This document shows, one piece after another, positions 28,082-37,742 of a stretch of 64,000 nt of DNA. Under the pieces are notes generated by a model. That model ran no database searches. It saw nothing but the letters and a program-made list of their open reading frames with translations, and had not been told where the DNA came from. The translations under genes were made by a program, and so were the position numbers. Each line of letters opens with the position of its first letter. Within the stretch, counting starts at the first letter, position 1. Origin of the DNA: Tildeniella torsiva UHER 1998/13D (GTDB taxonomy: Bacteria > Cyanobacteriota > Cyanobacteriia > Phormidesmidales > Phormidesmidaceae); contig JAHHIH010000010.1 of assembly GCA_019358835.1 (NCBI GenBank), positions 124,001 to 188,000 on the forward strand. The letters run 5' to 3'.

Positions 28082-30928
28082 CTAGGTAGGGCTGGGAGAG
28101 CTGGCTTCTGTGGGTGCCGCCGAGCTGAGCTGCGGCTTAGGTTTGTGCTGCTCGTTATGGGCGGCTAGGGGCAGCAGTATACGGCTGTGGGTGCGGCCAT
28201 CGTCGAGGGTTGAAAAGCTGATTTCGCCGCCGAGCTGATCGATCAGCAGTTTGCAGATGGCCAGATGCAGCCCTGGTGGGCCGTCTAAAGAAGAGGGGGC
28301 CAGCACGTCGGGGGGATGGCTCTGATTGAGTTCTTCGAGCAGGCGGGGTGGGCAGTGACCGTCGTCGGTTACCGACAGCTCCACCCAGTCTAGGTTGATC
28401 ACCCGGCACCAGAGGTCAATGCGTCCCCCCACTGGCGATCGGTTGCAGGCCGCTGCCATCACCTCGTAGAGAATCAGCTCTAGCTTGAGCATGTCGCCGC
28501 CCAGTACGACGTTGCTCTCGTTGTGGACTTTAGACCAGAGCTGGCGGGCTTCTAAGATTGGATTAACCCGATCTACCAGGCGGTTGAGCAAACTGATCAA
28601 CGGCATGGTTTGGGGCTGCTGGTGCAGCTGCCAGCGTTCGCCCACCAGCAGCGTTTCGGCATTTTCCATCACGGCGGCCAGCTGATCGTGGAGCAGCTGA
28701 AGTTCACCTGCGATCGCCGTATCTTTGGCCTGGAGATGGGCCAAGTTTTGGGTCGTCTGCCCCAGCACGCGGTAGAGATCCTCCAGGCGGTGGTGTTTGT
28801 ACCAGTTGAGGTTTTCGAGGTCTTGGCGCTGCTGGGTGAGCATGGTGGTCATCGCCAAGTGTCGCCGAGACCAGGCCAGCTGACTGGTAAGCAGCTTAAA
28901 GATGGTCAGGTGGTGGTTGGCCCACTGCCGATGGGACGGCGACACGGCGATCACTACGCCAGTTACCACGTGGGTTGGGGCCGTTCTCAAGGCGGTAATC
29001 AGCAGACGGCTACCAGGAGGCGCGTTAAACCAGATACTGGTTTCGCGGGGCAGTTCATCGACCGTGAGCGGCAGCATGCCGTCGGTCTGTAGCGCCCAGT
29101 TAATCACCGCGTCAGACCCGACCGAAATCTGGTAATCGGCCTTAGTGCTGACGCTGGTGTCTTGGCTGACAATCTGGGTGACGGCCGCGTTGGGGCTCCC
29201 CGGCTGCCAGCTCAGCAGCAGCACCGCTGAGCTGTGTAGCAGCTGCATAACGTGCTGAAGGGTGGTCTGCTCTAGCTGGTCGGGGTGAAGCCCCTTGTGA
29301 AGCGCCTGGAGGCCCCACTGAATCGATTCGTAGATGTGCTGCTGCTGGTCGAGCTGGCGCTGGAGCTGCCACTGGTGCAAAATGACGCCAATTTGGCGGG
29401 CTACGGCCTCAAACAGCGACTGCTCGGTGGTGGTCCACTGACGGCTGATGGTGTCGCAAATCAGCACCATGCCCTCGGGGGCGTTGCCGGGGGCCACATT
29501 GCCCACCAGCACCGCCTGGGCACCCAGCTCCAGCAGGGAGGGTCGCCAGGCCATCAGCTTGAGATCGTGGGAGAGGTTGTCGATGCTGATGGCCGAGGGG
29601 CTGCGCTCCAGCATTTGCCAATCGACATCGTCAAGGCAGGGCCACAGCATGGGCACCCCCCGAGGGCGGCTGGCCTGGCTCTGAAAACAGAGGTCATAGC
29701 CGTTGCGATCGGGGTTGAACAGCAGCACAAAAAACTGCTGAATGCTCAACCGGTCTTGCAGCACCTCGAAGCAGGTCTGTAGGGTGTGGTGCCAATCCAC
29801 ATCGCCATGGATGCCCTGAATAACGCCCGTAGTGAGGTGCTGGTCGAGCTCGGTTTGGCGCACGGTTTCTTTGGCCGCAGCGGCGGGAAGCGCCACGGCC
29901 AGCAATTGGGCTGCGCCAATGAGAAACTGTTTTTCGGGCTCTTTCCAAATGCGTGGGGTGGTGCCCTCGACCGAGACAAAGCCCATCAAGTCGCCCTGGC
30001 GGCTGATGGGGGCAATCATCAGCGACTCGGCCTTGAGCTGCTGCATCAGGCGATCGGAGACGATGGTTTTGAGTGCCCCCTGGCTCTCGCCCACCACCAC
30101 CAGCTGCTGATTGCAGAGGGCCTGGTAGAGACCGCGTACCTCATCGACGGCAATGTGCAGCGATCGCTCGTCCTCGGGCGATGCTGCACGAGTAGCTGGC
30201 CCCGGCGTGCGCTGCCAAAAATAGTTGCCCTTGGGCTCAAACCAAAAGATGCGGGTGCGCTGGGGGGCAACAAACCGCTGGGTTTCGCGCACCATCTCTT
30301 TGAGCTGGCTATCGACATCGGGCAGAGTGCCCAGGTGGCCAATCAGCGTCAGCAGGGGTTGCTCAAGGCGCTTGGTCTGCTGCCGCTGCTGCTCAGACTC
30401 AAACTGGTGCAGCGCCTCGGCCAGCTCTCCCATGACAATGGCCAGGTAGGAGCGTTCCCCCAGGGAGGCACTCTTGCCCCAGTCGGGGGAGGCCAGCACC
30501 AGCAGGCCAAAACACACGTCCTGGCGTTTGATGGGGAAGATAATGGCGCTTTGTAGGGCCAGCTGCTTGGCAATGGTGCCCCATTCTCCAGCGCGAATTT
30601 CGTTCTGTAGGTCAGCCACCAGCAGGGGACGCTGCTGCACCACCACCTGCTCCATCACATCCCCAGGGGTGAGGTTGATCAGGGTGCGAATCGATCGCAT
30701 CGGTCGGGGGCTGTGGCAGCCCTTGGTAACCAGGCGATGGTTGATGCGATCGTACAAACCGACCCAGGACACCTCAAAGTCCATCTCTTGGCGCACGTGA
30801 TCGAGGGCCAGGGTCACGGCTTCTTCTGCGGTGGTGCTGCCTCGTAGCGCTTTGAGAATGCGCGACAGGGCCATAATCTGGTGGTCGTGCCGGTCAGAGG
30901 AAGAATCGTGGGGTTGGGATTGCGCCAT
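28082..30928 (-). CDS. Multi-GAF protein with degenerate histidine kinase module
   Basis: About 948 residues, no membrane segment. Four GAF-like domains follow each other (roughly 25-185, 190-365, 380-550, 565-725). None shows the Cys-His pair of bilin-binding GAF domains in the usual form. The last ~210 residues resemble a histidine kinase: a possible His box in LNWYKHHRLEDLYR, an N-box-like YEVMAAACNRSP, a G1 box VTDDGH and a G2-like GLHLAICKLLIDQLGG. The usual H-E-L-R-T-P motif is absent and the ATPase boxes are altered, so kinase activity is doubtful. It may be a signal integrator. I chose ATG at 30928; a TTG at 30940, closer to an AGGAG, is an alternative. Confidence 0.75.
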   Translation of the reverse strand: MAQSQPHDSSSDRHDHQIMALSRILKALRGSTTAEEAVTLALDHVRQEMDFEVSWVGLYDRINHRLVTKGCHSPRPMRSIRTLINLTPGDVMEQVVVQQRPLLVADLQNEIRAGEWGTIAKQLALQSAIIFPIKRQDVCFGLLVLASPDWGKSASLGERSYLAIVMGELAEALHQFESEQQRQQTKRLEQPLLTLIGHLGTLPDVDSQLKEMVRETQRFVAPQRTRIFWFEPKGNYFWQRTPGPATRAASPEDERSLHIAVDEVRGLYQALCNQQLVVVGESQGALKTIVSDRLMQQLKAESLMIAPISRQGDLMGFVSVEGTTPRIWKEPEKQFLIGAAQLLAVALPAAAAKETVRQTELDQHLTTGVIQGIHGDVDWHHTLQTCFEVLQDRLSIQQFFVLLFNPDRNGYDLCFQSQASRPRGVPMLWPCLDDVDWQMLERSPSAISIDNLSHDLKLMAWRPSLLELGAQAVLVGNVAPGNAPEGMVLICDTISRQWTTTEQSLFEAVARQIGVILHQWQLQRQLDQQQHIYESIQWGLQALHKGLHPDQLEQTTLQHVMQLLHSSAVLLLSWQPGSPNAAVTQIVSQDTSVSTKADYQISVGSDAVINWALQTDGMLPLTVDELPRETSIWFNAPPGSRLLITALRTAPTHVVTGVVIAVSPSHRQWANHHLTIFKLLTSQLAWSRRHLAMTTMLTQQRQDLENLNWYKHHRLEDLYRVLGQTTQNLAHLQAKDTAIAGELQLLHDQLAAVMENAETLLVGERWQLHQQPQTMPLISLLNRLVDRVNPILEARQLWSKVHNESNVVLGGDMLKLELILYEVMAAACNRSPVGGRIDLWCRVINLDWVELSVTDDGHCPPRLLEELNQSHPPDVLAPSSLDGPPGLHLAICKLLIDQLGGEISFSTLDDGRTHSRILLPLAAHNEQHKPKPQLSSAAPTEASSPSPT

Positions 30929-30940
30929 GGGCGTCAACAA

Positions 30941-31313
30941 TCTCCTCGGTTGCAGGAAAGGGGGTTAGAAACAGATATCTGGCCCACCAGGCCGATTCCT
31001 AGATACCTAGGAAGCTAACCGAGTCGCCGGGCTACCCCTCGGCCAGGATACTGGCTAGAGCCATAACCTGCCGAGCACAGTGACTTGATCTCTGTAGACT
31101 TCACCCAGATCTGCCAAATAGTCTTAGCGGCTGTCGAGGGCTGCTTTAATGGGGAAAGCCAACCGCAGACGACGCGGTGCTGCCAGCCCAAAGACCGTTG
31201 ACCGTGTGCTCCTGGCGTGCTCTGTGATGCGCAGGCTATGGGCATCACCAGATCTCACCCCTAGCCAGAATATTAGTCTACCCGCCCTCTATTTGCATAC
31301 ACCACCGCTGTTT
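30941..31313. other. Divergent intergenic region before pyrD
   Basis: About 370 bp between the GAF protein gene and the chosen pyrD start. An in-frame extension of pyrD to 31149 is open but its sequence (Arg-rich, unlike PyrD N termini) looks non-coding. No RNA gene or strong repeat seen. Confidence 0.4.
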
Positions 31314-32453
31314 GTGAAAGATCCCTACCGTCAGTTTGTGCGTCCGCTGCTATTTCATGGAGTGACGCTCGATCCAGAGTTTTTGCACCACCGCACCATG
31401 AATTTGCTGGCTTGGTTGGGGCAGCCTGACCGGGGAGCGATCGCATCCCAGACCGAGCCCTGGCTACAGCGGCAATTTTGCCTCACCGAACCCCGCCTGG
31501 CCCAGACCTGCTGGGGCCTAGATTTCACCAATCCTTTGGGTCTGGCGGCGGGCTTTGACAAAGATGGTTTAGCGGCACGGGCCTGGCCCCAGCTCGGCTT
31601 TGGCTTTGCCGAACTGGGCACGGTCACCCGCCACGCCCAGCCGGGCAATCCCCAGCCGCGTTTATTTCGGCTGGTGAAGGATGAGTCTGTACTCAACCGC
31701 ATGGGCTTTAACAACCGGGGGGCCGTAGCTTTGGCCGATCGTCTCGGATCCTATTGGGGCACCCAACGACCTACCATCCCGATCGGCATCAATCTGGGCA
31801 AATCGAAGGTGACCGAGCTGGCCGATGCCGCTGAAGACTATCGGTTCAGCTTTCGGCAGCTCTACCCCTACGGCGACTATTTTGTGGTGAATGTGTCGTC
31901 GCCAAATACGCCGGGGCTCAGGTCGCTCCAGGCCGCCGACCAGCTTGGCCCCATTTTGGCGGCGCTACAGGAGGAGAACCGTGAGTGCAAACCTCTACTC
32001 GTTAAAATTGCCCCGGACCTGGCCTGGCCCGACATTGACGCCGTGATTGAGCTGGCCCAAGCCCACGGATTGGCGGGCATTATTGCCACCAACACCACGA
32101 TCGCCAAGGAGAGCCTCAAAACCAAAACCCTGCTACAGACCGGCAACGCCGTCGTAGACGAGGCGGGGGGCATTAGTGGTGCTCCTCTAAGGTCGCGATC
32201 GACCGAGGTAATTCTCTACATCTATCAACAAACCGGGGGCAGCCTGCCGATTGTGGGGGTTGGGGGTATTTTCACCGCCGCCGATGCCTGGGAGAAAATT
32301 ACCGCCGGGGCGACGCTGCTCCAGGTTTACACCGGCTGGATCTATGAAGGCCCCTGGATGGTGCGGCGGGTCTTGGCAGGTCTGCTGGCCAAACTAGAGG
32401 AGCATCAGCTGCCTAGCATCGCCGATGCCGTGGGGCTGAGCCACAAGTCTTAG
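31314..32453 (+). CDS. pyrD: Dihydroorotate dehydrogenase (quinone), class 2
   Basis: Fourth step of pyrimidine synthesis: oxidises dihydroorotate to orotate and passes electrons to membrane quinone. From the GTG at 31314 the protein has 379 residues, as expected for class 2. The N-terminal amphipathic stretch ([10 protein letters not shown], then [14 protein letters not shown]) is the membrane-docking part. The barrel has [19 protein letters not shown], the substrate loop NRMGFNN, catalytic Ser in [16 protein letters not shown] and a phosphate-binding [14 protein letters not shown]. The start choice rests on alignment with the usual N terminus; longer starts up to 31149 are open. Confidence 0.94.
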   Translation: MKDPYRQFVRPLLFHGVTLDPEFLHHRTMNLLAWLGQPDRGAIASQTEPWLQRQFCLTEPRLAQTCWGLDFTNPLGLAAGFDKDGLAARAWPQLGFGFAELGTVTRHAQPGNPQPRLFRLVKDESVLNRMGFNNRGAVALADRLGSYWGTQRPTIPIGINLGKSKVTELADAAEDYRFSFRQLYPYGDYFVVNVSSPNTPGLRSLQAADQLGPILAALQEENRECKPLLVKIAPDLAWPDIDAVIELAQAHGLAGIIATNTTIAKESLKTKTLLQTGNAVVDEAGGISGAPLRSRSTEVILYIYQQTGGSLPIVGVGGIFTAADAWEKITAGATLLQVYTGWIYEGPWMVRRVLAGLLAKLEEHQLPSIADAVGLSHKS

Positions 32454-32547
32454 AGCTTAAGCTAGCCATACCAACGAAGGAGGTAGAGTCTGTTGCAGAC
32501 ACGCCCCTATCTTCACCTTAGATTTGAGCAATATGTTCTGCCATACT

Positions 32548-33156
32548 TTAGGTCTCAGCTTCTTTATCTAGCGCAACCGGCTCAAACTGAACCTTGTTGT
32601 AAATATCGCGCAGGGAGACTTCAAGCTCTAGGGAGGCGAGGTTTAAGGTAGCGTCTAACCCGTCATATTCTTGCAGCATCCACTGTTTTGAACCAATTTT
32701 GACGTGGTGCTCCACATGGGCAGAGTACTGATCGACCAGGGCATATTCCTGGAAGGTTGAAATGGTGCGATAGGCGGCAAACTTGTCGCCCCGGTCATAA
32801 TTGCGGGTTGATGCCGATAGAACTTCGATGATTAGCGTTGGGTTGGTGAGGGTGTCGCGTCGGCCCGTTTGGTAGGCCAACTCTCCCGCGATCGCCATCA
32901 CATCCGGATAGGTGTAGATTTGGGCCTCGGGAATCCACAGGCGCTGATCGGCAACGAAGACCTCTAAATCCTGGCCCTGCAAACCCATGGTTAGCGCCGT
33001 GCAGAGATTGCGGATGATGCGATTGTGATTGGGCGTACCACCAGTCATGGGCACGATCTCTCCATCAATGTATTCATGGCGGAACTCAGCGGTTACCTCT
33101 AAATCAAGGTATTCCTCTGGAGAGTAGGTGGGGGAGAGCTGGGGCTGGGCAATCAT
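32548..33156 (-). CDS. Uma2 family endonuclease
   Basis: Intact member of the PD-(D/E)XK Uma2 (DUF820) family, 202 residues. Typical order: SPEEYLDLEVTAEFRHEYIDGEIVPM, then NRIIRNLCTAL, a PDVMAI strand with the acidic Asp, NPTLIIEVLSASTRNYDRGDKFAAYR with the catalytic Glu and Lys, and EYALVDQ. The family is greatly expanded in filamentous cyanobacteria; its function is unknown and nuclease activity is inferred from the fold. Two other members are in this window (6415, broken; 59025, intact). Confidence 0.9.
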   Translation of the reverse strand: MIAQPQLSPTYSPEEYLDLEVTAEFRHEYIDGEIVPMTGGTPNHNRIIRNLCTALTMGLQGQDLEVFVADQRLWIPEAQIYTYPDVMAIAGELAYQTGRRDTLTNPTLIIEVLSASTRNYDRGDKFAAYRTISTFQEYALVDQYSAHVEHHVKIGSKQWMLQEYDGLDATLNLASLELEVSLRDIYNKVQFEPVALDKEAET

Positions 33157-33245
33157 AGGACTTCTCTAAGCAGGTGCAAAATGCCTCAAACAAACTGGCG
33201 ACAGCTACTTTTCTAATGCTAAGCCATTGCCTATAGCACTGAGCC

Positions 33246-34568
33246 CTACAGCTTGCCCTGGCTCTTAATGCGCAGATAGGCTTCGACCAGGGGGTCTGAA
33301 ATTTGGTGCGCTGGGGCATCCAGTACCAGTACGCCACGGCGTTTCAGGCGAGCAAAGGCCGCTTCCCGCTGGCTCAGCAGATCCAATGCCACGGCCCGCT
33401 GGTAGGCTGCATCGACCTCGGTGGTGGGCTGGTGGGCCTGGCGATCGATCGCCGGATCCCGCAGGGTAATGCAAAAGGGCAGGTGGCGGGGGCGCAGCCG
33501 GGCCAGGGCCGAGAGCAGTTCGGCGCTGGCGGTTTCATCCACAATGTCGGTGATGAGCACCACTAACGAGCGGCGGTGCTGCTGCTGGGCGGCGTGGGTA
33601 GCGGCGGCCAGGTAGTCCGATTCTTCGAGCACGGGCTGAATGGGGGTAAGGCGATCGATCATCTGCTGAAAGTTGGCCCGCCCGCCTTTAGGAGGGATCC
33701 AGGTGTGCAGGGTGCGATCGAACACGCCCAGACCGACGCGATCGCCCCGACTCACCCCGGCCAACGCCAGCGATAGCGCCGCATTCATGCCCCAGTCAAA
33801 GCGGTTGAGCCCCTGCACCTGGGCCGTCATCAAGCGTCCGCGATCTAAAAGAATCAATAACGTTTGCTCCCGTTCTGGCTCCAGCACCCGCACCAGGGGC
33901 TGGCTGAGGCGGGCCGTGGCCTTCCAGTCGATAAAGCGGGGGTCGTCGCCCGTGCCGTACTCGCGCAGCTCGGCAAATTCAGTGCCCACGCCCATGCGCC
34001 GCTTTTGCTTCAGGGTGCCGGTAGCTTGCAGGGCGAGTTTGACCGAGAGCTGATTGAGGCCAATCAGGTCGGGATAAACCGCCACGGTTTCGGCGGCGGG
34101 CACCTGCCAGTCGGCCCAGGCTAGACCCAGGGGGCTGCGCTGCTTGATCTGGAGGTCGCCCCAGGGGTATTCGCCCCGCTGCTTGGGGTTGACGGTAAAG
34201 GTGAGCGTTTCGGGTTCCATGCCGCTGAGGGAAATCTCCAGGGGCATAGGGGTGCCGTCGAAGGCGGCAGGGTAGTTGTCAAACAGGCGCAGGCGCACGG
34301 CAGTGGAGGATTCCCCATGCAGCGAGATGGGATTGTCTCGTCCGATCGACAGGCGGTGCAGTGGATCCCGCTTAATCATGGCACGACGGGATTTGACTCG
34401 CAACCCATCCCAAAACATCACGGCTAGGACTGCACCATCGAACAGCAGCAGGGCCAGAAGGGCAACGGTGAGCCGGTTGGGGCTGTCGAAAAAATTAGTG
34501 AGTAGGGTGACGACGAGTCCGCCCCCTAGCAGGAGTCCGTAGGTTCGCCCAGTGGGGATGATCGCCAT
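33246..34568 (-). CDS. DUF58 domain-containing protein
   Basis: 440 residues from the ATG at 34568. Two hydrophobic helices at the N terminus (TYGLLLGGGLVVTLL and ALLALLLFDGAVLAVMF), a beta-rich region, then the DUF58 signature GTEFAELREYGTGDDPRFIDWKATARLSQPLVR (about residues 182-215). A von Willebrand A-like region follows (LLILLDRGRLM, a partial MIDAS, and LVVLITDIVDE). The gene starts inside the stop codon of moxR (TAATG), the usual MoxR-DUF58 partnership, in which the ATPase is thought to act as a chaperone on the vWA protein. Confidence 0.9.
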   Translation of the reverse strand: MAIIPTGRTYGLLLGGGLVVTLLTNFFDSPNRLTVALLALLLFDGAVLAVMFWDGLRVKSRRAMIKRDPLHRLSIGRDNPISLHGESSTAVRLRLFDNYPAAFDGTPMPLEISLSGMEPETLTFTVNPKQRGEYPWGDLQIKQRSPLGLAWADWQVPAAETVAVYPDLIGLNQLSVKLALQATGTLKQKRRMGVGTEFAELREYGTGDDPRFIDWKATARLSQPLVRVLEPEREQTLLILLDRGRLMTAQVQGLNRFDWGMNAALSLALAGVSRGDRVGLGVFDRTLHTWIPPKGGRANFQQMIDRLTPIQPVLEESDYLAAATHAAQQQHRRSLVVLITDIVDETASAELLSALARLRPRHLPFCITLRDPAIDRQAHQPTTEVDAAYQRAVALDLLSQREAAFARLKRRGVLVLDAPAHQISDPLVEAYLRIKSQGKL

Positions 34569-35542
34569 TAGCGAGGCACCGCGACGCTGTCGAGCACGCC
34601 CTGGATGACGCGATCGCAATTCAACCCATCCAGCTGCGCCTCAGCTCCCAGCATCAGTCGGTGGCGCAGCAGAGGCATGGCTACAGCCTTTACGTTGTCT
34701 GGCGTGACGAACTCTTGCCCGTTGATCCAGGCGTGGGCTTTACTGGCGGCCAGCCACTGCACCGTGGCGCGGGGGGAGGTGCCCAGCTCCAGATCACCAT
34801 GCTGGCGGGTTTTGTGGGCCAGGGCCAGCAGATAGTCGAGGATATTTTCCTGCACGGGTACGGCTTTGACGGCCTGGCGGGCGGCGAGAATGTGCTTATC
34901 AGCAACGACGGGCTTGAGCTGACCCACATCCAATCGCTTAGCCTCGAACCCACCCTGGGCGTTGAGCAACATCTGCTTTTCTGCCGCCGGGGCCGGGTAG
35001 CCGACGACGAGCTTAAAGAGAAAGCGATCGAGCTGGGCTTCGGGCAGGGGGTAGGTGCCCTCAAACTCCAGCGGGTTCTGGGTGGCCACTACCCAAAACA
35101 GATCCGGTAGGGGATGGCTGGTGCCATCCAGGGTCACCTGCTGTTCTTCCATGGCTTCGAGCAGGGCCGACTGGGTTTTGGGCGGGGTGCGGTTGATTTC
35201 GTCAGCGAGGAGCACCTGGGTGAACACCGGGCCTTTTTTGAGGGTGAAGGTACGGCTGGTGAGGTCGAAGACGTTGGTGCCCGAAATATCCGACGGCAGA
35301 ATATCGGGGGTGAGCTGAATGCGGCCAAAATCGGCCTGGATGAGCCGCGACAGGGCTCGCACCATGAGGGTTTTGCCAGTGCCGGGCACCCCTTCGAGAA
35401 TGACGTGCCCCCCCGCTAGTAGGGCCACCAACAACTCCTGCACCAGGGGTTCTTGCCCCACCACCACGCCGCTGAGGGTGTTGCCGATGCGTGCGATCGC
35501 CGCCTGTAGGTCAGTTTGTCGCTCATTTTGGCGCTCGGTCAT
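34568..35542 (-). CDS. MoxR family ATPase
   Basis: AAA+ ATPase of 324 residues. Walker A GVPGTGKT, Walker B VLLADEINRTPPKTQSALLEAMEEQQVT (the MoxR hallmark after Walker B), sensor 1 VVATQNPLEFEGTYPLPEAQLDRF, and the C-terminal helical part with GTSPRATVQWL. MoxR proteins help assemble or activate vWA-domain proteins. It overlaps DUF4350 upstream (ATGA) and DUF58 downstream (TAATG), so the four genes are one tightly coupled operon. Confidence 0.95.
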   Translation of the reverse strand: MTERQNERQTDLQAAIARIGNTLSGVVVGQEPLVQELLVALLAGGHVILEGVPGTGKTLMVRALSRLIQADFGRIQLTPDILPSDISGTNVFDLTSRTFTLKKGPVFTQVLLADEINRTPPKTQSALLEAMEEQQVTLDGTSHPLPDLFWVVATQNPLEFEGTYPLPEAQLDRFLFKLVVGYPAPAAEKQMLLNAQGGFEAKRLDVGQLKPVVADKHILAARQAVKAVPVQENILDYLLALAHKTRQHGDLELGTSPRATVQWLAASKAHAWINGQEFVTPDNVKAVAMPLLRHRLMLGAEAQLDGLNCDRVIQGVLDSVAVPR

Positions 35543-36708
35543 GGCCTGCCAGTGTCTCCGGGGTAATGAAGGGATTGTAACCGCTTGAGCCAGTCGCGCA
35601 GCTGGCTTTCGCCCTTAGGGATGGGGGGATTTAGAATTGCCGCTAGGTCGGTGGTGGGTAGGGTTGGCTGGGCCTCCCAGGCCGCTTGCAGTTGCTCTAC
35701 GGGTAGCAGCGTGTTGCCTAGCCCCAGCGATTTTTGCAGCCGAATGCGCTCGGCCTGGCTGAGGGTTTGAACCACAAAGTCGTGGCTATTCGCTTTGTAC
35801 AGCACCCCGGCTAGGGCCTGAATGTAGGCCCAGCTGTTGTCTACCTGGGGGACTGGCAGGGTTTGCCGCTGCCCCAGCCTGCGGTTGAGGGCCAGCAGCG
35901 CCAGCAGCGTTACCCCCAGAGCCTGGATCACCAGGATGAGCAGCGGAGTGCGGGCCAGATAGCCGAGCCAGTTGTCGGTGTTGGTTTCGGCGGCGATCGC
36001 CTCCTGATCCCGATACCCGTGCAGGTACTCATCGACCCACACCCGCCCGCCCGCGCTCGTCACCAGCTCCGTCATCAGGGCAAAGTTTCCCGGTTGATTA
36101 CTGTAGGCGTTGGCGGCCAGGTGGGGCGTGGCTACCATCGTCACTGGCCCCGATTCAAGGGTCTGCTGCCAAACCACTGCACCATACTCATCTTCGAGGG
36201 TAACGCCCTGCTTTGGCTCCTGGCTGAAGCGGCGGCGAGTATCAATTTTGACCGGGCCAGCTTCACTGGTCAGGGTTTGAGAAAAAGGGGCCGCCGTCGC
36301 TGGCACCTTGACACCTAGGATCACCAGCCGATGCCCGGCTTCTAGCCAGTCGGGCATCCAGGGCAGTAGGGCCGAGAGACTGGGTTCGTCGATAAACCCC
36401 GGCAGCACCGCCACCAGGGTTTCGGGGGTGGCCGACGGATTTTGAATTAGGGTGACGGTGGCCTCTTCAGCCTCCCCAATCTGCTGAAGCAGATCGTCTA
36501 CCGGGCGCTGCCAGCGCTGCACGGTGACGCCCTGCTGCTCTAGAGATTCATACCAGGCGCTGTAGCCCGCTGGCCCCCGGTGCCAGGTCGAGCCACTGTC
36601 TGAACGGCTGGTGGCCGGAGCCGTCACCAGCAGCAGCCCCAGCAGCAGCGCCAGAGCCAGCACGGCCAAAATTAAAGTGCGGCGGTTGAGGGGGAGCGAT
36701 CGCGTCAC
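35539..36708 (-). CDS. DUF4350 domain-containing protein
   Basis: 389 residues. One TM helix at the N terminus (LILAVLALALLLGLLLV), an extracytoplasmic DUF4350 domain that starts GPAGYSAWYESLEQQGVTVQRW and is rhodanese/ThuA-like in this family, a second TM helix at about 250-272 (TPLLILVIQALGVTLLALLAL), and a cytoplasmic tail of about 115 residues. Genes of this type accompany MoxR-DUF58-DUF4129 clusters in many bacteria; the cluster's role (perhaps envelope integrity or stress) is unproven. Overlaps its neighbours by 4 bp on each side. Confidence 0.85.
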   Translation of the reverse strand: MTRSLPLNRRTLILAVLALALLLGLLLVTAPATSRSDSGSTWHRGPAGYSAWYESLEQQGVTVQRWQRPVDDLLQQIGEAEEATVTLIQNPSATPETLVAVLPGFIDEPSLSALLPWMPDWLEAGHRLVILGVKVPATAAPFSQTLTSEAGPVKIDTRRRFSQEPKQGVTLEDEYGAVVWQQTLESGPVTMVATPHLAANAYSNQPGNFALMTELVTSAGGRVWVDEYLHGYRDQEAIAAETNTDNWLGYLARTPLLILVIQALGVTLLALLALNRRLGQRQTLPVPQVDNSWAYIQALAGVLYKANSHDFVVQTLSQAERIRLQKSLGLGNTLLPVEQLQAAWEAQPTLPTTDLAAILNPPIPKGESQLRDWLKRLQSLHYPGDTGRP

Positions 36709-37298
36709 GACTGGGCGATCTCCTGGTAGGCGCGGCGGCAGCGCTGGTAGGTTTCCTCCGTCGCCATGGCCTCCCCGTAGGTGAGGCGCTCGTGGGTGCG
36801 AATCAGCAGTTCGTAGGGACGGCTGGGGTCAGCAGCGATGCAGTCGAGGTACTCGCCATCGGTGCGGCTGGCGCGGTAGAGCACCCGCTCGGTATCGTTG
36901 AGCCGGGCTAACCCCGCCATATAAAGAGTCTGACAGGCTCCGGCATAGTCACCCTGCTGGGCCAGCCGCTGGGCCTCACGCCACCAGTAGGCCGCCTGTT
37001 TGAGGGCGGCCTCGGTCGGGCTAGAGAACTGGGTCGCGCTTGATTTCACCCGCCGCTGCCGGTATTCAAGATAGGCCAGAATGGCGCGGTAGAGCAGCCA
37101 GCCTGTCCAGAGGGCCAGGGCTGCGATCGCCAGCCAAAACAGCCCCTCGGCCACTGGGCCTAGCCAGCCCCAAGCGGGCACCTCGGGCTGGTCGATATTG
37201 ACCTGAGAAAACTGGTACTCAAACCATTCCCCCATGTTCTGCGCTCCCTGGCGAATTTGCCAGGCCAGGGAATTAGTGCGGTGGGGAAGGTCAGCCAT
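36705..37298 (-). CDS. DUF4129 domain-containing protein
   Basis: First gene of the MoxR operon, 197 residues. One TM helix at about 48-72 (GLFWLAIAALALWTGWLLYRAIL), then a cytoplasmic DUF4129 domain: ALKQAAYWWREAQRLAQQGDY, ACQTLYMAGLARLNDTERVLYRASRTDGEYL and LTYGE near the C terminus. The domain resembles the C-terminal part of transglutaminase-like proteins that often lie in such clusters; no transglutaminase domain is present here. Ends in a 4-bp overlap with DUF4350. Confidence 0.87.
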   Translation of the reverse strand: MADLPHRTNSLAWQIRQGAQNMGEWFEYQFSQVNIDQPEVPAWGWLGPVAEGLFWLAIAALALWTGWLLYRAILAYLEYRQRRVKSSATQFSSPTEAALKQAAYWWREAQRLAQQGDYAGACQTLYMAGLARLNDTERVLYRASRTDGEYLDCIAADPSRPYELLIRTHERLTYGEAMATEETYQRCRRAYQEIAQS

Positions 37299-37415
37299 TC
37301 AGACAATTTGCCAAATCTGGCCCCATTATGGCTCACGGATCGCTCGGTCTAACTCATTTGGCCTGGGCTTGGATACTGTTACCGACATTGCACGACCAGC
37401 TCTGACTCCACCTAA

Positions 37416-37742
37416 CTAGCCTTTACGCGCGATTGCCCTCTCGTAGGCCGGGTCATGCTCGGCAAAGCTCAGCACCAGCACTCGCCTGGGAGCCGTAGCC
37501 TCGTAGATGCGATAAACCAGCCGATAGGCCACTCCATTCCAGTCGATTGCAATCGCTCGATAATTGCTCAACTGGCCTTTGAGCGTATGGTTGGGCAGCC
37601 CAAGACATCGATAGGGGTCAAGAATTAAAACCGACTCCCGTAGGTCGCTGAAAATTTCTTTCAGTTCACTCGTCAACTCGGGTAAGTCTTCTGCTTCGAC
37701 CAGTCGATGGGTCTTAATCAGGTATCTCGATTTGAAAGCCAC
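37416..37742 (-). CDS. RelE/ParE-like toxin
   Basis: 108 residues, start GTG at 37742, overlapping the antitoxin gene by 29 bp. The core LKGQLSNYRAIAIDWNGVAYRLVYRI and the last strand RRVLVLSFAEHDPAYERAI follow the RelE/ParE toxin pattern. The N-terminal ~35 residues are longer than usual for the family. Target (ribosome-bound mRNA or gyrase) cannot be told from the sequence. Confidence 0.75.
   Translation of the reverse strand: MAFKSRYLIKTHRLVEAEDLPELTSELKEIFSDLRESVLILDPYRCLGLPNHTLKGQLSNYRAIAIDWNGVAYRLVYRIYEATAPRRVLVLSFAEHDPAYERAIARKG

Noticed and set aside
31149-31313. N-terminal extension of pyrD
   Set aside because: The added residues are Arg-rich and unlike PyrD; the GTG at 31314 gives the normal length.
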